DNA of 64,000 nucleotides, taken from CAZRGV01 sp964599655. GTDB lineage: Bacteria; Planctomycetota; Planctomycetia; Isosphaerales; Isosphaeraceae. Shown piece after piece: positions 33,884-42,083 of the stretch. The notes beneath the pieces are model-generated. The model did not search any database. It was not told the origin of the DNA and saw nothing but the letters and a program-made list of their open reading frames with translations. The stretch is from NCBI GenBank assembly GCA_964599655.1, contig CAZRGV010000003.1, forward strand, positions 32,012 through 96,011. The letters run 5' to 3'. How positions within the stretch are numbered: the first letter of the stretch is position 1; each line of letters opens with the position of its first letter. The position numbers and the translations under genes were made by a program.

Positions 33884-35675
33884 CCGTAGGTTCGCTCCGT
33901 GAGGGAAACGGCTTTTCGGAATCACCCGGAACCGTTGACTTTCTCAGCGTCGGCATTGCCCACTGATCTTCCGACGGCACAAGGGGTTCGGTGGCCCTTG
34001 CCCATCCTATGAGTCGCGAATCCTCCGGGCGATTCCAGATGACTTGCGTCAAGCCAGGCTCCGAACGACTGGGGGCCTGGCCGGTCAAGGGAAACAGAAA
34101 CGGCGCTCGGGACCAGGACCAGAGGCGTTCTGGGTGGTGATCGACGTCCGCCGTCCGATTCCAGTCGAAGCCGTCAAGGTAAACATAGGGAACCTGCACG
34201 AGGACTCCGACGAGGGCGAGCGACGCGATCAAGGCCCGTCCCCAGCGGAACCGAAGCAAGACGGCGACCGGCCCCAGGCAGAAGAGTGCACACAAGGGGA
34301 CGACCTCAAGAATGAGTCGCGATCCCCAACAATGGCCGCCCCACCACATCCCCCAGGCCGAGATCATGACCACCTGCAGCGCGATCACCACAACGCAAAA
34401 CAGCCTCCAACCCAAGGGGCCGGATCCAACACCAGAAGCCGCTGCGAGCCGACGAACGAGTGGTAGGCCGACCAGAGCGGCCAGCACGATCCAGGGTTGG
34501 TACACCAGAAGTCCGCGACCAGGGCTGAACAGAACTCCCGCCAGAGATTCCAGGATCTCTGTTCTCCAGCAACTCAGGGCCAAGAAGCCCGAAGACGGGC
34601 CAAAGAGATGGCCATACGTGGTCTGGTAGAACCAGGCCCAAGGCAAGAACGTTACCAGCGCCACACTGACGATTGCCACCGCTCGCCGAGGCGATCGCGC
34701 CAGGATCCACAGGCCAAACGGCACCAGGAAGACTGCGGTCGTCAATCGGCACGCCGGGAGCATACCGCAGGCCACTCCCTGGAAGAATGTCCCGATTCGT
34801 GACGGATGCTCCGAGGCGCGGAACTCAACGAGCAGTACGACCGTGGACCAGAAAATCACGCCGCCTTGCTGCCACAAGCCCTGCCCGCAGGTCGTCCACA
34901 TCCCCGAGGACGCCGCAAGCAGCCACGTGGTCACCAACGCGGCCCGCACCGGAGCCACCTGCAAGGCCAGCAAGAAGAAAAGTCCCATCGCCAGTGCCGC
35001 GACCACCGAGGCCGTCAACTTCTCCATCCGTAAGAGCACATTGAGCTTGTGCAGGCGAGCCTGGAAAACGCGAGCCAAAACGGCCGGCGGCACGGCAAAT
35101 GGCACCATCCCGGCCGGATAGGAAGAGTAGACATGCGATCCACGCCGCTGAAGATAGTAGGGCAGTGGCGGCGGCAGCGAGACACTCCGGCGCCAGGGTC
35201 GACCCATCACCAGTTCATCCAGGGCCGAGTCCCGATCGAGCACCCAACTCACAGCGGTCGGGGCGACCGGAAAGGAGTCACCCACCCCGAGGTTCTTCCG
35301 ATTCGACAGGTTCAACAGCGCCACCGGAATCACGACGAAAACGAGGGTCGCGGCCCAGGGCAGTCGGCGCCGTGTGGCCTGGAAGTCGGTCAGGCTGGCT
35401 CCAAGCCGGCGGAGGCGTTCGAGGACGTGACGGCGATAATCCCGGGATACGGACGTCAACAGCAGGGGCGAGAGCGGAATGAAGGGCCAGGTTGCATAAG
35501 AGGAATGGAATCGGACGCAATTCCCCAGAGCGACAAGGGAGAGCAACACGATGGCCCCATCCACCCAGGATTCCCAGTGGCGGAGCCCAGTGCGTTGCGG
35601 CTCCGTGGGACGCCGCGGCTGGAATTGCCGCGACGGTCGACGGAGGATCCGCGATCGGGGGGTCTGCGTACGCAT
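33843..35675 (-). CDS. Large integral membrane protein, glycosyltransferase-like topology
   Basis: A 610-residue protein with about ten hydrophobic segments, among them WVDGAIVLLSLVALGNCVRF, AATLVFVVIPVALLNLS and CVVVIALQVVMISAWGMWWG. A large loop lies after the second helix. The overall shape, with an early polar loop and many helices, resembles lipid-linked sugar transferases (GT-C), but no family motif is certain. The tail is hydrophilic. It overlaps the HMA-like gene at its 3' end. Confidence 0.6.
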   Translation of the reverse strand: MRTQTPRSRILRRPSRQFQPRRPTEPQRTGLRHWESWVDGAIVLLSLVALGNCVRFHSSYATWPFIPLSPLLLTSVSRDYRRHVLERLRRLGASLTDFQATRRRLPWAATLVFVVIPVALLNLSNRKNLGVGDSFPVAPTAVSWVLDRDSALDELVMGRPWRRSVSLPPPLPYYLQRRGSHVYSSYPAGMVPFAVPPAVLARVFQARLHKLNVLLRMEKLTASVVAALAMGLFFLLALQVAPVRAALVTTWLLAASSGMWTTCGQGLWQQGGVIFWSTVVLLVEFRASEHPSRIGTFFQGVACGMLPACRLTTAVFLVPFGLWILARSPRRAVAIVSVALVTFLPWAWFYQTTYGHLFGPSSGFLALSCWRTEILESLAGVLFSPGRGLLVYQPWIVLAALVGLPLVRRLAAASGVGSGPLGWRLFCVVVIALQVVMISAWGMWWGGHCWGSRLILEVVPLCALFCLGPVAVLLRFRWGRALIASLALVGVLVQVPYVYLDGFDWNRTADVDHHPERLWSWSRAPFLFPLTGQAPSRSEPGLTQVIWNRPEDSRLIGWARATEPLVPSEDQWAMPTLRKSTVPGDSEKPFPSRSEPTVRSSQWHGPEESP

Positions 35676-35996
35676 TCCGCCTTCTCCGAACTTGATCGAT
35701 TTCGCGGATCGTCAGATTCCAGGGGGGCAACCTTATGATTTGAAGATCCCGATTCTGTGTCGGAGAGGCCGCGCGCCAACTTGAGATCCATCGGAAGATT
35801 CGCTGGCGGTTGAAGCGAACGAGCGATCGGTCTTGGACAGAACCCAAAGGACGACGCCGGATCGAGCCGGAACGCCCACGGCCACCGAGCTTGCCGCGCC
35901 ACCCGACTTCCGTTGGGCATCCGCCGGAGCGACCACAAATCCGGCGTGGCGCGAGTCTCCTGGGTAGAGACGCCTCGGACAATCTCGGAGTGGGTC

Positions 35997-36140
35997 ATGA
36001 ACTCATTCATCCAAATCGATCATCGCTGCGCGGATCTGATTGTGGTCGGAGGCGGCCCAGCCGCCCATCCCACCTTGATTTTGTCACCCGTACAGGCCGC
36101 CTGATCGTCGTGCTCGAAAGATCCGGCAGCCTGGGCGATC
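35997..36140 (+). pseudogene. Remnant of a FAD-dependent oxidoreductase N-terminus
   Basis: From ATG 35997 the frame gives a flavoprotein start: MNSFIQIDHRCADLIVVGGG, then PAA. It then shifts by one base and reads FVTRTGRLIVVLERSG in the next frame. Together these match the GGGPAG Rossmann box and the second strand ending in LER of geranylgeranyl-reductase/halogenase-type enzymes. The first frame stops at about 36104, and no downstream part of the enzyme follows. It appears to be a relic. Nothing else is visible between 35676 and 36179. Confidence 0.6.
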
Positions 36141-36179
36141 CCGCCACCGCTCAGGTCCGCGAGCGCGCTCGCCGAAAGC

Positions 36180-37370
36180 TCAGGAGCGCAATTCGTCCAC
36201 CCGGTCGGTGCGCTCCCAGGGGAGATCCAGATCGGAGCGCCCAACATGGCCGAATGTGGCCAGCTTCTGGTAAAACCCCTCGTCGTCCCTCGCCGCGAGT
36301 TGTCGCAACCTGAACTGCCGGATGATCCCCGCAAGGCGAAAATCAAAGTGCCGGATGACGCGAGCGGCAATCTCCGAGTCGGACAGCCGGCTCGTGCCGA
36401 AGGTCTCCACCTGAACGCTCACCGGTCCGGCCAGCCCGATCGTGTAGCTGAGTTGGATCTCACACTCGCGCGCCAGCCCCGCCGCCACGACGTTCTTCGC
36501 CGCGTATCGCGCGGCGTAGGGACCCACCCGATCAATCCGCGTCGGATCCTTCCCGCTCAGGGCCGACCCGCAATACCGTGAGAACTCGCCGTAGGTATCC
36601 ACGGCCGTCTTGCGACCGGTCAGACCGGAATGCACCGACGGTCCACCTGACGTCACCGGACCTGCCGGATTGATGAAGATCCGCGACTGGCCGTCGGGCC
36701 GCACCGACTCAGAATCGAAGGTCGGCCGAACAACGTGCTCCAGCAGTTCTTCCCGGAGCCGCTCGATCGTCGGAGCCCGCGATCCCCGCTGACTCACCAC
36801 CATCGAGAGACTATGGACCCGAGCGGGCCGTTGCCCCTGAAACTCCACGCCGACCTGCGTCTTGGCGTCGGGCGCGAGGTACGGCAAGATTTCTTGCCGG
36901 CGCACCTCCGAAAGCCGTCTCGCCAGTGCGTGAGCCAGCCAGATCGGAACCGGCAGGAACGTCGGCGTGTGGTCGCACGCATAACCAAAGACCGTCACCT
37001 GATCGCTCACCGGAATCCGCTCGATCTCGTCGTCGTCCAAGTCCTCTTCACTCTTCCAACCCCGAGGCGATGGCGGCAGCTCGGTTAGACTCGTCATCAC
37101 CGTGCAGTTCCGCACGTCGAAACCATCCTGATCGTAGCCGGCGCGAAGGATCACCTCGCGCGCCGTGTTGGGAATGTCGATGCCGGCCGTCGAGCCCACC
37201 CGGGCGGCAATGAACACAATTCCCGTGGCAATCGCGCACTCGGCGATCACCGACGCCGTCGGGTCCCGCCGCAACAACCGGCCGACGATCGCGTCGCTGA
37301 TCTGATCGCAAAGCTTGTCCGGATGCCCCTCCGTTACGGATTCTGATGTGAACATAAATTCAGTTTTCAT
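36180..37370 (-). CDS. Divergent S-adenosylmethionine synthetase (MetK) family protein
   Basis: A 396-residue protein with clear MetK ancestry: FTSESVTEGHPDKLCDQISD, APDAKTQVGVEF, SGLTGRKTAVDTYG and GPYAARYAAKNVVAAGLA. Compared with E. coli MetK it keeps the ATP and triphosphate residues (HPDK at 16-19, E44, D123, D168, K170, R253, K254, K274, D280). The three methionine contacts are changed: Glu55 to Arg57, Gln98 to about Leu98, Asp238 to His247. The core loop region 98-121 also differs. Its ATG overlaps the ATPase stop by four bases. It may use another substrate in place of methionine, or may be regulatory. Confidence 0.8.
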   Translation of the reverse strand: MKTEFMFTSESVTEGHPDKLCDQISDAIVGRLLRRDPTASVIAECAIATGIVFIAARVGSTAGIDIPNTAREVILRAGYDQDGFDVRNCTVMTSLTELPPSPRGWKSEEDLDDDEIERIPVSDQVTVFGYACDHTPTFLPVPIWLAHALARRLSEVRRQEILPYLAPDAKTQVGVEFQGQRPARVHSLSMVVSQRGSRAPTIERLREELLEHVVRPTFDSESVRPDGQSRIFINPAGPVTSGGPSVHSGLTGRKTAVDTYGEFSRYCGSALSGKDPTRIDRVGPYAARYAAKNVVAAGLARECEIQLSYTIGLAGPVSVQVETFGTSRLSDSEIAARVIRHFDFRLAGIIRQFRLRQLAARDDEGFYQKLATFGHVGRSDLDLPWERTDRVDELRS

Positions 37371-40300
37371 AACATTCCGGCCTCCACGGAACCGATCGGC
37401 TGATCCGGCAAGTTCGCATCGAGCGCGATCCGAGGCACTTCCAGAATTTGTTTACATTCAGCCATTTTGATTAATTCGTTCAGGAAGAACGGCCCGGCCG
37501 CTCCCCCGAGGCAGACCGCCACGTCGAGCAGGTCGATCGGCGCGATTCCCAGTAGCCGTCTCAGGCCGGGCACCGCGATCGTCAAGAGCTGGAGGGCCAT
37601 TCCTCCGACCATCGCGAAAGGGACGTAGGCATTCGTCGGAGAACGGTCGGAATCGAACAGGCCATGCCGCTCGGACCGGGCGCCCAGGAGATGAAAGAGC
37701 TGGGCCGTGGTCAGGCTGAAGAAGGCCATCGTGCTGGCTTCTGGCCCGGTCCCGTGGCGGAAACGCCCCCAACCGTGGCTGGCCAGGGTGCCCGCGCTCA
37801 GGATGGTTGCCTGAAGCCCGACGCGCTCGAGGTCTTGCCGGCTGAAGAATGGTGCCCGAGAGTCTCGCGGAGGGCGGTCCAGCACGTCCGCCTCCGACGG
37901 CTGCACGGCCAGCGCCAGCACGGGGAAAATGTCGCTGATCAGGTTGATCCAGAGAAGCTGCATCGCGTTCAAGGGTTGACCGACGCCCGCGGCCACGCCA
38001 ACGAAAGTGACAATCAACTCGCTTGTATTGGTTGACAACAGGTAAAGTATCGCGTTGCGGATATTTCCGTAGATCGTCCGGCCCTGGCGGATGGCCGCGA
38101 TCATCGTTTGCAGGTTGTCGTCCTCGAGCACGATGTCGGCCACCAGCCGAGCGACCTCCGCCCCTCGACCCCCCATGGCCACGCCCAGGTCGGCCGCCCG
38201 AAGCGCGGGTCCGTCGTTGACCCCGTCGCCGGTCATCGCGACCACGAAACCCGCCTGCTGGAGTGCCTGTACGATTTGCAGTTTGTGCGAAGGGCTGACC
38301 GCCGAAAACACGTGAACCTGCTGCGCCAGGCTCCGAAGCACGTCCGGATCGAGCTGCTCCAGCCGCGTCGAGTCGAGCATGTCCAGCCTCTCACCGCCGC
38401 CGAGCCGCAGGGCCTTGCCAATCGCATAGGCCGTGGCACTCTGGTCTCCCGTAATCATGATCGTTCGGATGCCCGCGCGATGGAACACCGCGATCAGATC
38501 CTTCATGCCCGGTCGAATCGGGTCGGCGATGCCGACCAAGCCCAGCCATTCGAGGTTCCGATCGGACGGAGATCCCCCACACTCCCCGTCGCAATCCGCA
38601 ACGCCCAACACCCGTAACGCTTCGCTGGCCATGCGGTCGTTCTCGAGCTCGATCAGGGCCCGGTCGGCGTCGGTCAATGTCCGGCGCTCGCCGTCCTTAC
38701 GGAACCATCGGCAGAGACTCAGAACATCGCTGGGCCGCCCTTTGACAACCCAACGATATCCATAGTCATTCTTAATATGATATGTGATCATAAAGCGACG
38801 AGACTCGGTGCGGTACTCGGTCCGCGAAATCGGGAAACGGTCGCGCACCGAGGACACATCCAGACCCGAGTCGAGCGCCATCCGTACGAGCGCCATCTCC
38901 GTTGGAGAGCCTTTCAATGCTCTCCGACCATTCGCGAGGGGCTGGGAAACGACCGTCTCGTTGCACAGAACGACCGCCTCGAGAAGCCGTCGGAGATCCT
39001 CATTCGCCAGTGCGTTGATCCGTTCACCTGACCGAACCAACCCGCGCTCGGTCACCTCGAACCGCTCCATTCCCACGAAGACGCGAGCGGCCGTCATCTG
39101 GTTGAGCGTGATCGTGCCGGTCTTGTCGAGGCAAAACACCTGGATCGACCCGAGCGTCTCGACCGCGTCGAGCCGTCGGATGAGCACGTTCCGCTCCCGC
39201 ATTCGCTTGACGCCGAGTGCCAGCGTCGTCGCCGCCACGGTCGGCAGGCCTTCCGGCACGGCCGAGACCGCCAGCGACAGCGTCATCTTGAGCATTTCCA
39301 GGGGCCGGTTACGTCGCAAAAGGCCTGCGACGAACACGGCGGCGCAGACCGCTCCACACGCGTAAACGAGCTGCCGCCCGATCTCGCCAAGCTCTCGTTG
39401 AAGCGGTGTTTCGGGCGGACGGGTCTGCCCCATCAGGCGCTCGATCTTGCCCACCTCGGTTTCTCTCCCGGTGGCCACCGCGACGGCCAGGCCGCTCCCA
39501 CCGGTCACCACCGTGCCGCGATAGACCATGTTCCGCCGGCTTCGAAGAGGCACGTCTCGACTCAGGCGATCCAGCGATTTCGATACGGGCATGCTTTCGC
39601 CGGTCAATGTCGATTCGTCGACGGTCAGGCGTTCGGCCGTCAAGAGCCTTGCATCGGCCGGCACAAAGGCGCCAAGGCTTAGAACCAGCAGGTCGCCCGG
39701 CACCACCTGTTCCATCGGGAGCTTGCGACGCAACGCGTCCCGCATCACCTCGGTCTGGGAGGGGGCCGTCCCTTGCAACGACAGGATCGTTTCCTCGGCG
39801 TGCGTTTCGGTCGTGTAACCGATGCCAGCGTTCATGAACACGACCGCGAGGATCACCGCGGCGTCGGCCAGCCCGCCCGTCGCGACGCCGAGAACCGCCG
39901 AGCCGAGCAAGAGCGCCACCGGCAGGCTTTCAAACTGTTCGAGCAGGATTTTCCATCGCGATCGGCTGGCGATTCGGCCGAGCACGTTTGGCCCAAATCT
40001 CCGCAGTCGTCGGGCCGCTTCCTCGTCGCTCAGCCCTCGCTCGAGGGGGACATCCCAGTAGCGCGCCACCTCCTCACAAGAGAGGGTATGCCACACGTCC
40101 TCGGAACGCTCGCGCTCCGGCTTGATCGGCCCGATTTCGTTGTTCGGCCGGCCGTTTCCGTTGGTGGAAGGTCTCGGCCCTTCTCCAAAGAGCGGCGCGA
40201 CGGCTCGCGGGCCGGAGGCGACGGAAACCTCGATCACCGGTTCTCGAAGGCCGAGCGACGTCGCGGCTTGATCCAGGGCGCGAGCGAACCACGTTCCGGC

Positions 40301-40588
40301 CGGCCGCCGATCGGTCGAGGCCGGTGCTTTCGGCGATCGCCTTTGCCGTAGCAGGTCCAGCGACACGGATTCCAGAAGCGACGCGATGCCGTCGGCTCCA
40401 AGACGAACGGGATCAAACGAGACGACGAGGCTTCGGCAATGCCGGTTCAGCCTCGCGTCACGAATTCCCGGCTGATCGCGAAGGAATGCCTCCAACGACC
40501 GGGCATGGTCCAGGACCTCCGGCGTCTCGATCCGGAGTCGCACACGTCCCCGAATCGCGTGAACCAGCTGGCAGCGAATGGCCATCAT
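37367..40588 (-). CDS. P-type cation-transporting ATPase (P2A-like) with N-terminal HMA-like domain
   Basis: A 1,073-residue ion pump. Residues 1-75 are an HMA-like domain without CxxC (QLVHAIRGRVRLRIETPEVL). A cation-ATPase N-terminal domain (DVWHTLSCEEVARYWDVPLE) follows. Catalytic motifs: TGES near 327, PEGLP in helix M4 near 443, DKTGTIT near 487, KGSPTEMAL and TGDGVND near 784. In M5 and M6 the Ca2+-type ligands appear kept (NTSELIV, NLISDIF). This points to a Ca2+-type P2A pump with a P1B-style N-terminus. ATG 40588 overlaps the upstream stop by four bases. Confidence 0.88.
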   Translation of the reverse strand: MMAIRCQLVHAIRGRVRLRIETPEVLDHARSLEAFLRDQPGIRDARLNRHCRSLVVSFDPVRLGADGIASLLESVSLDLLRQRRSPKAPASTDRRPAGTWFARALDQAATSLGLREPVIEVSVASGPRAVAPLFGEGPRPSTNGNGRPNNEIGPIKPERERSEDVWHTLSCEEVARYWDVPLERGLSDEEAARRLRRFGPNVLGRIASRSRWKILLEQFESLPVALLLGSAVLGVATGGLADAAVILAVVFMNAGIGYTTETHAEETILSLQGTAPSQTEVMRDALRRKLPMEQVVPGDLLVLSLGAFVPADARLLTAERLTVDESTLTGESMPVSKSLDRLSRDVPLRSRRNMVYRGTVVTGGSGLAVAVATGRETEVGKIERLMGQTRPPETPLQRELGEIGRQLVYACGAVCAAVFVAGLLRRNRPLEMLKMTLSLAVSAVPEGLPTVAATTLALGVKRMRERNVLIRRLDAVETLGSIQVFCLDKTGTITLNQMTAARVFVGMERFEVTERGLVRSGERINALANEDLRRLLEAVVLCNETVVSQPLANGRRALKGSPTEMALVRMALDSGLDVSSVRDRFPISRTEYRTESRRFMITYHIKNDYGYRWVVKGRPSDVLSLCRWFRKDGERRTLTDADRALIELENDRMASEALRVLGVADCDGECGGSPSDRNLEWLGLVGIADPIRPGMKDLIAVFHRAGIRTIMITGDQSATAYAIGKALRLGGGERLDMLDSTRLEQLDPDVLRSLAQQVHVFSAVSPSHKLQIVQALQQAGFVVAMTGDGVNDGPALRAADLGVAMGGRGAEVARLVADIVLEDDNLQTMIAAIRQGRTIYGNIRNAILYLLSTNTSELIVTFVGVAAGVGQPLNAMQLLWINLISDIFPVLALAVQPSEADVLDRPPRDSRAPFFSRQDLERVGLQATILSAGTLASHGWGRFRHGTGPEASTMAFFSLTTAQLFHLLGARSERHGLFDSDRSPTNAYVPFAMVGGMALQLLTIAVPGLRRLLGIAPIDLLDVAVCLGGAAGPFFLNELIKMAECKQILEVPRIALDANLPDQPIGSVEAGML

Positions 40589-41178
40589 CCACCTGGCTCG
40601 GCGCTCCACGAGGGCTCGGCCGCGGGTTGCGGAGTTTCCTCCTGGGCGTGCTGCCCCGGGCCACCGACGTCGGGATTGAGCACGAAGAATGTCGCGAAGG
40701 CGAACCAGAACAGCTCGTACCAGTTCGGAACCGGTAGCTTCCTTGTCAAGATCGCCCGTCGAACCAGGTCACCCACGCCAAGGCCCGCGAGGACCAACGG
40801 CAACAGGACCTTCAGGTCCACGCCCCCCGCGCCTTCGCCGACCTTGCTGTTCAACGCTCGAAAGAAGGCAACAATGTTCTCGGCGACGCGAGGATCGGAG
40901 GTGGCCCCATTGTTCGACGGGGCCCACCGCGTCGCGGAGGACTCCGACAGGTCGAGTTCGGGAAGCGCGCGGCCGAGCGCCTCGAGGAACGTGTCCTCAT
41001 GGGCCGGGTCATAGTGCATGCGGAGACTCCGGGCGATCGGATTCACCTGCAACTGCTGGAGCCCTGGCAGGCTCGCCAGCCTGTCTTGAAGCGTCGCTGC
41101 CAGGTCCGGGTTCGCCTTGAGTTCCGGAACCCGCACCCGAATCCGGCCCGGCATCGCGTGAATCACCGTGATCTCCAT
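40585..41178 (-). CDS. HMA-like domain protein with membrane segments
   Basis: 197 residues from ATG 41178. Residues 2-75 form an HMA_2-type domain (EITVIHAMPGRIRVRVPELK, then NPIARSLRMHYDPAHED) with no CxxC. Two hydrophobic stretches follow: VLLPLVLAGLGVGDLVRRAIL and ELFWFAFATFFVLNPDVGG. The tail is Pro/Glu-rich. Its stop overlaps the ATPase ATG by four bases, so it is co-translated with the pump and may be its membrane partner or metal-sensing subunit. Confidence 0.7.
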   Translation of the reverse strand: MEITVIHAMPGRIRVRVPELKANPDLAATLQDRLASLPGLQQLQVNPIARSLRMHYDPAHEDTFLEALGRALPELDLSESSATRWAPSNNGATSDPRVAENIVAFFRALNSKVGEGAGGVDLKVLLPLVLAGLGVGDLVRRAILTRKLPVPNWYELFWFAFATFFVLNPDVGGPGQHAQEETPQPAAEPSWSAEPGG

Positions 41179-41203
41179 GATCGCCCGTCTCCTTGAAATC
41201 CGA

Positions 41204-41521
41204 TCAGCCGACGCCGCCAGGCCCAGGCGCCTCGCCGGGAGCCCCTTCCGCGGTGGCCGTCCGGGCCGCCGCCGCACGGGCCGCGCGCTCCGCTTCAACC
41301 TCCGCCAGCAAGTCATTCCAGCGCTCGATGCTCTCGCTGCCGACTTCTTTCAGCTTGTCGGCCAGGTCGCGGTAGCCGTGGATGAGAGCCTTCGCGACCG
41401 GCCTGGACGACTTCGAGGTCCCCAGCAGTAACAACGGAGCCGCGGCCGCGATCCCAATGCCCGCCAGAATGCCCGCCGTGGTCGCGCCTTCGACCAGATC
41501 GTCGACACCCAGTCCCATCAT
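41204..41521 (-). CDS. Small DUF5132/PacL-like membrane protein, first gene of the ATPase operon
   Basis: 105 residues. One membrane helix (TTAGILAGIGIAAAAPLLLL) is followed by a long amphipathic charged helix (YRDLADKLKEVGSESIERWN, then DLLAEVEAERAARAAAA) and a Gly/Pro tail. This is the layout of DUF5132 proteins and of mycobacterial PacL proteins, which accompany P-type metal pumps. AAGGAGG sits just upstream, serving ATG 41521 or 41518. It lies 25 bases before the HMA membrane protein. Family assignment is by layout. Confidence 0.55.
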   Translation of the reverse strand: MMGLGVDDLVEGATTAGILAGIGIAAAAPLLLLGTSKSSRPVAKALIHGYRDLADKLKEVGSESIERWNDLLAEVEAERAARAAAARTATAEGAPGEAPGPGGVG

Positions 41522-41545
41522 CCACCTCCTTCGGCTCTTCGGAAC

Positions 41546-41583
41546 AAAAAAACCCCGATCGCACGAGTTCTCGCGCGGCGGGG
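41546..41583 (-). terminator. Intrinsic terminator in the leader of the ATPase operon (candidate attenuator)
   Basis: Read on the minus strand, a GC-rich hairpin (41583-41553; CCCCG and CGGGG outer stem, GCGCGAG and CTCGTGC inner stem) is followed by seven T (41552-41546). It ends about 25 bases before the first start codon. No minus-strand gene lies upstream to need a terminator here. It therefore probably ends leader transcripts, as an attenuator would. Confidence 0.6.
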
Positions 41584-41632
41584 CTCTCTTAGCCTTCGAT
41601 CCAGCTACTCAGCACGAGCAGGGGATCTACCC

Positions 41633-41663
41633 GTATTAGGGCCGCCCCGATGCCTCATGTCAA
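41633..41663 (-). promoter_or_regulatory. Sigma-70-like promoter for the ATPase operon
   Basis: On the minus strand, TTGACA (41663-41658) and TAATAC (41638-41633) are separated by 19 bases, slightly wider than ideal. Transcription would start near 41626 and give a leader of about 105 bases that includes the terminator. No known riboswitch class was recognised with confidence. The gap from 41664 to 42083 shows no other feature, except AGGAG (42071-42075) as a ribosome site for miaB. Confidence 0.45.
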
Positions 41664-42083
41664 CGATTTGCCTCGCAAGGACACAAATCGTGTCGTATCG
41701 TGTCGTCCGACACCGCGACGGGCGCATCCCTTCCCGATGCCCCTCGATTTGACCCGATGCCCAGGTTCGCCCCCCGTCAAATTCCTCGTTGTGTTGTCGC
41801 AATCATTTCCAGGACAGAATGTTGTGACAATCCGTCCGTGGAATCATGGTCCGTCCTCGGTCCCGAGCCGAACTCGGACTGGTCCTCGGTCCGAAACCTC
41901 CAGAATCGCGGCGCGGTTTTCCCCAGCACGCGACAACCCCTGGCGTCCGAGGTTCCCAAGCCGCGACAGGCTGGTTACAATACTCCATCGAGGGAGCAGC
42001 GACGCAAGGAGGTGCCCGAATATCCCGGCCCATCCCCCAACCCACCTCGGAAGCCACGGCCCTTCCTCGCAGGAGCCACGTTG

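Noticed and set aside
41584..41626. Known manganese (yybP-ykoY) riboswitch in the ATPase operon leader
   Set aside because: GAGTAGC resembles part of the consensus, but the second conserved loop (CATAC type) is missing. Only a generic attenuator is claimed.
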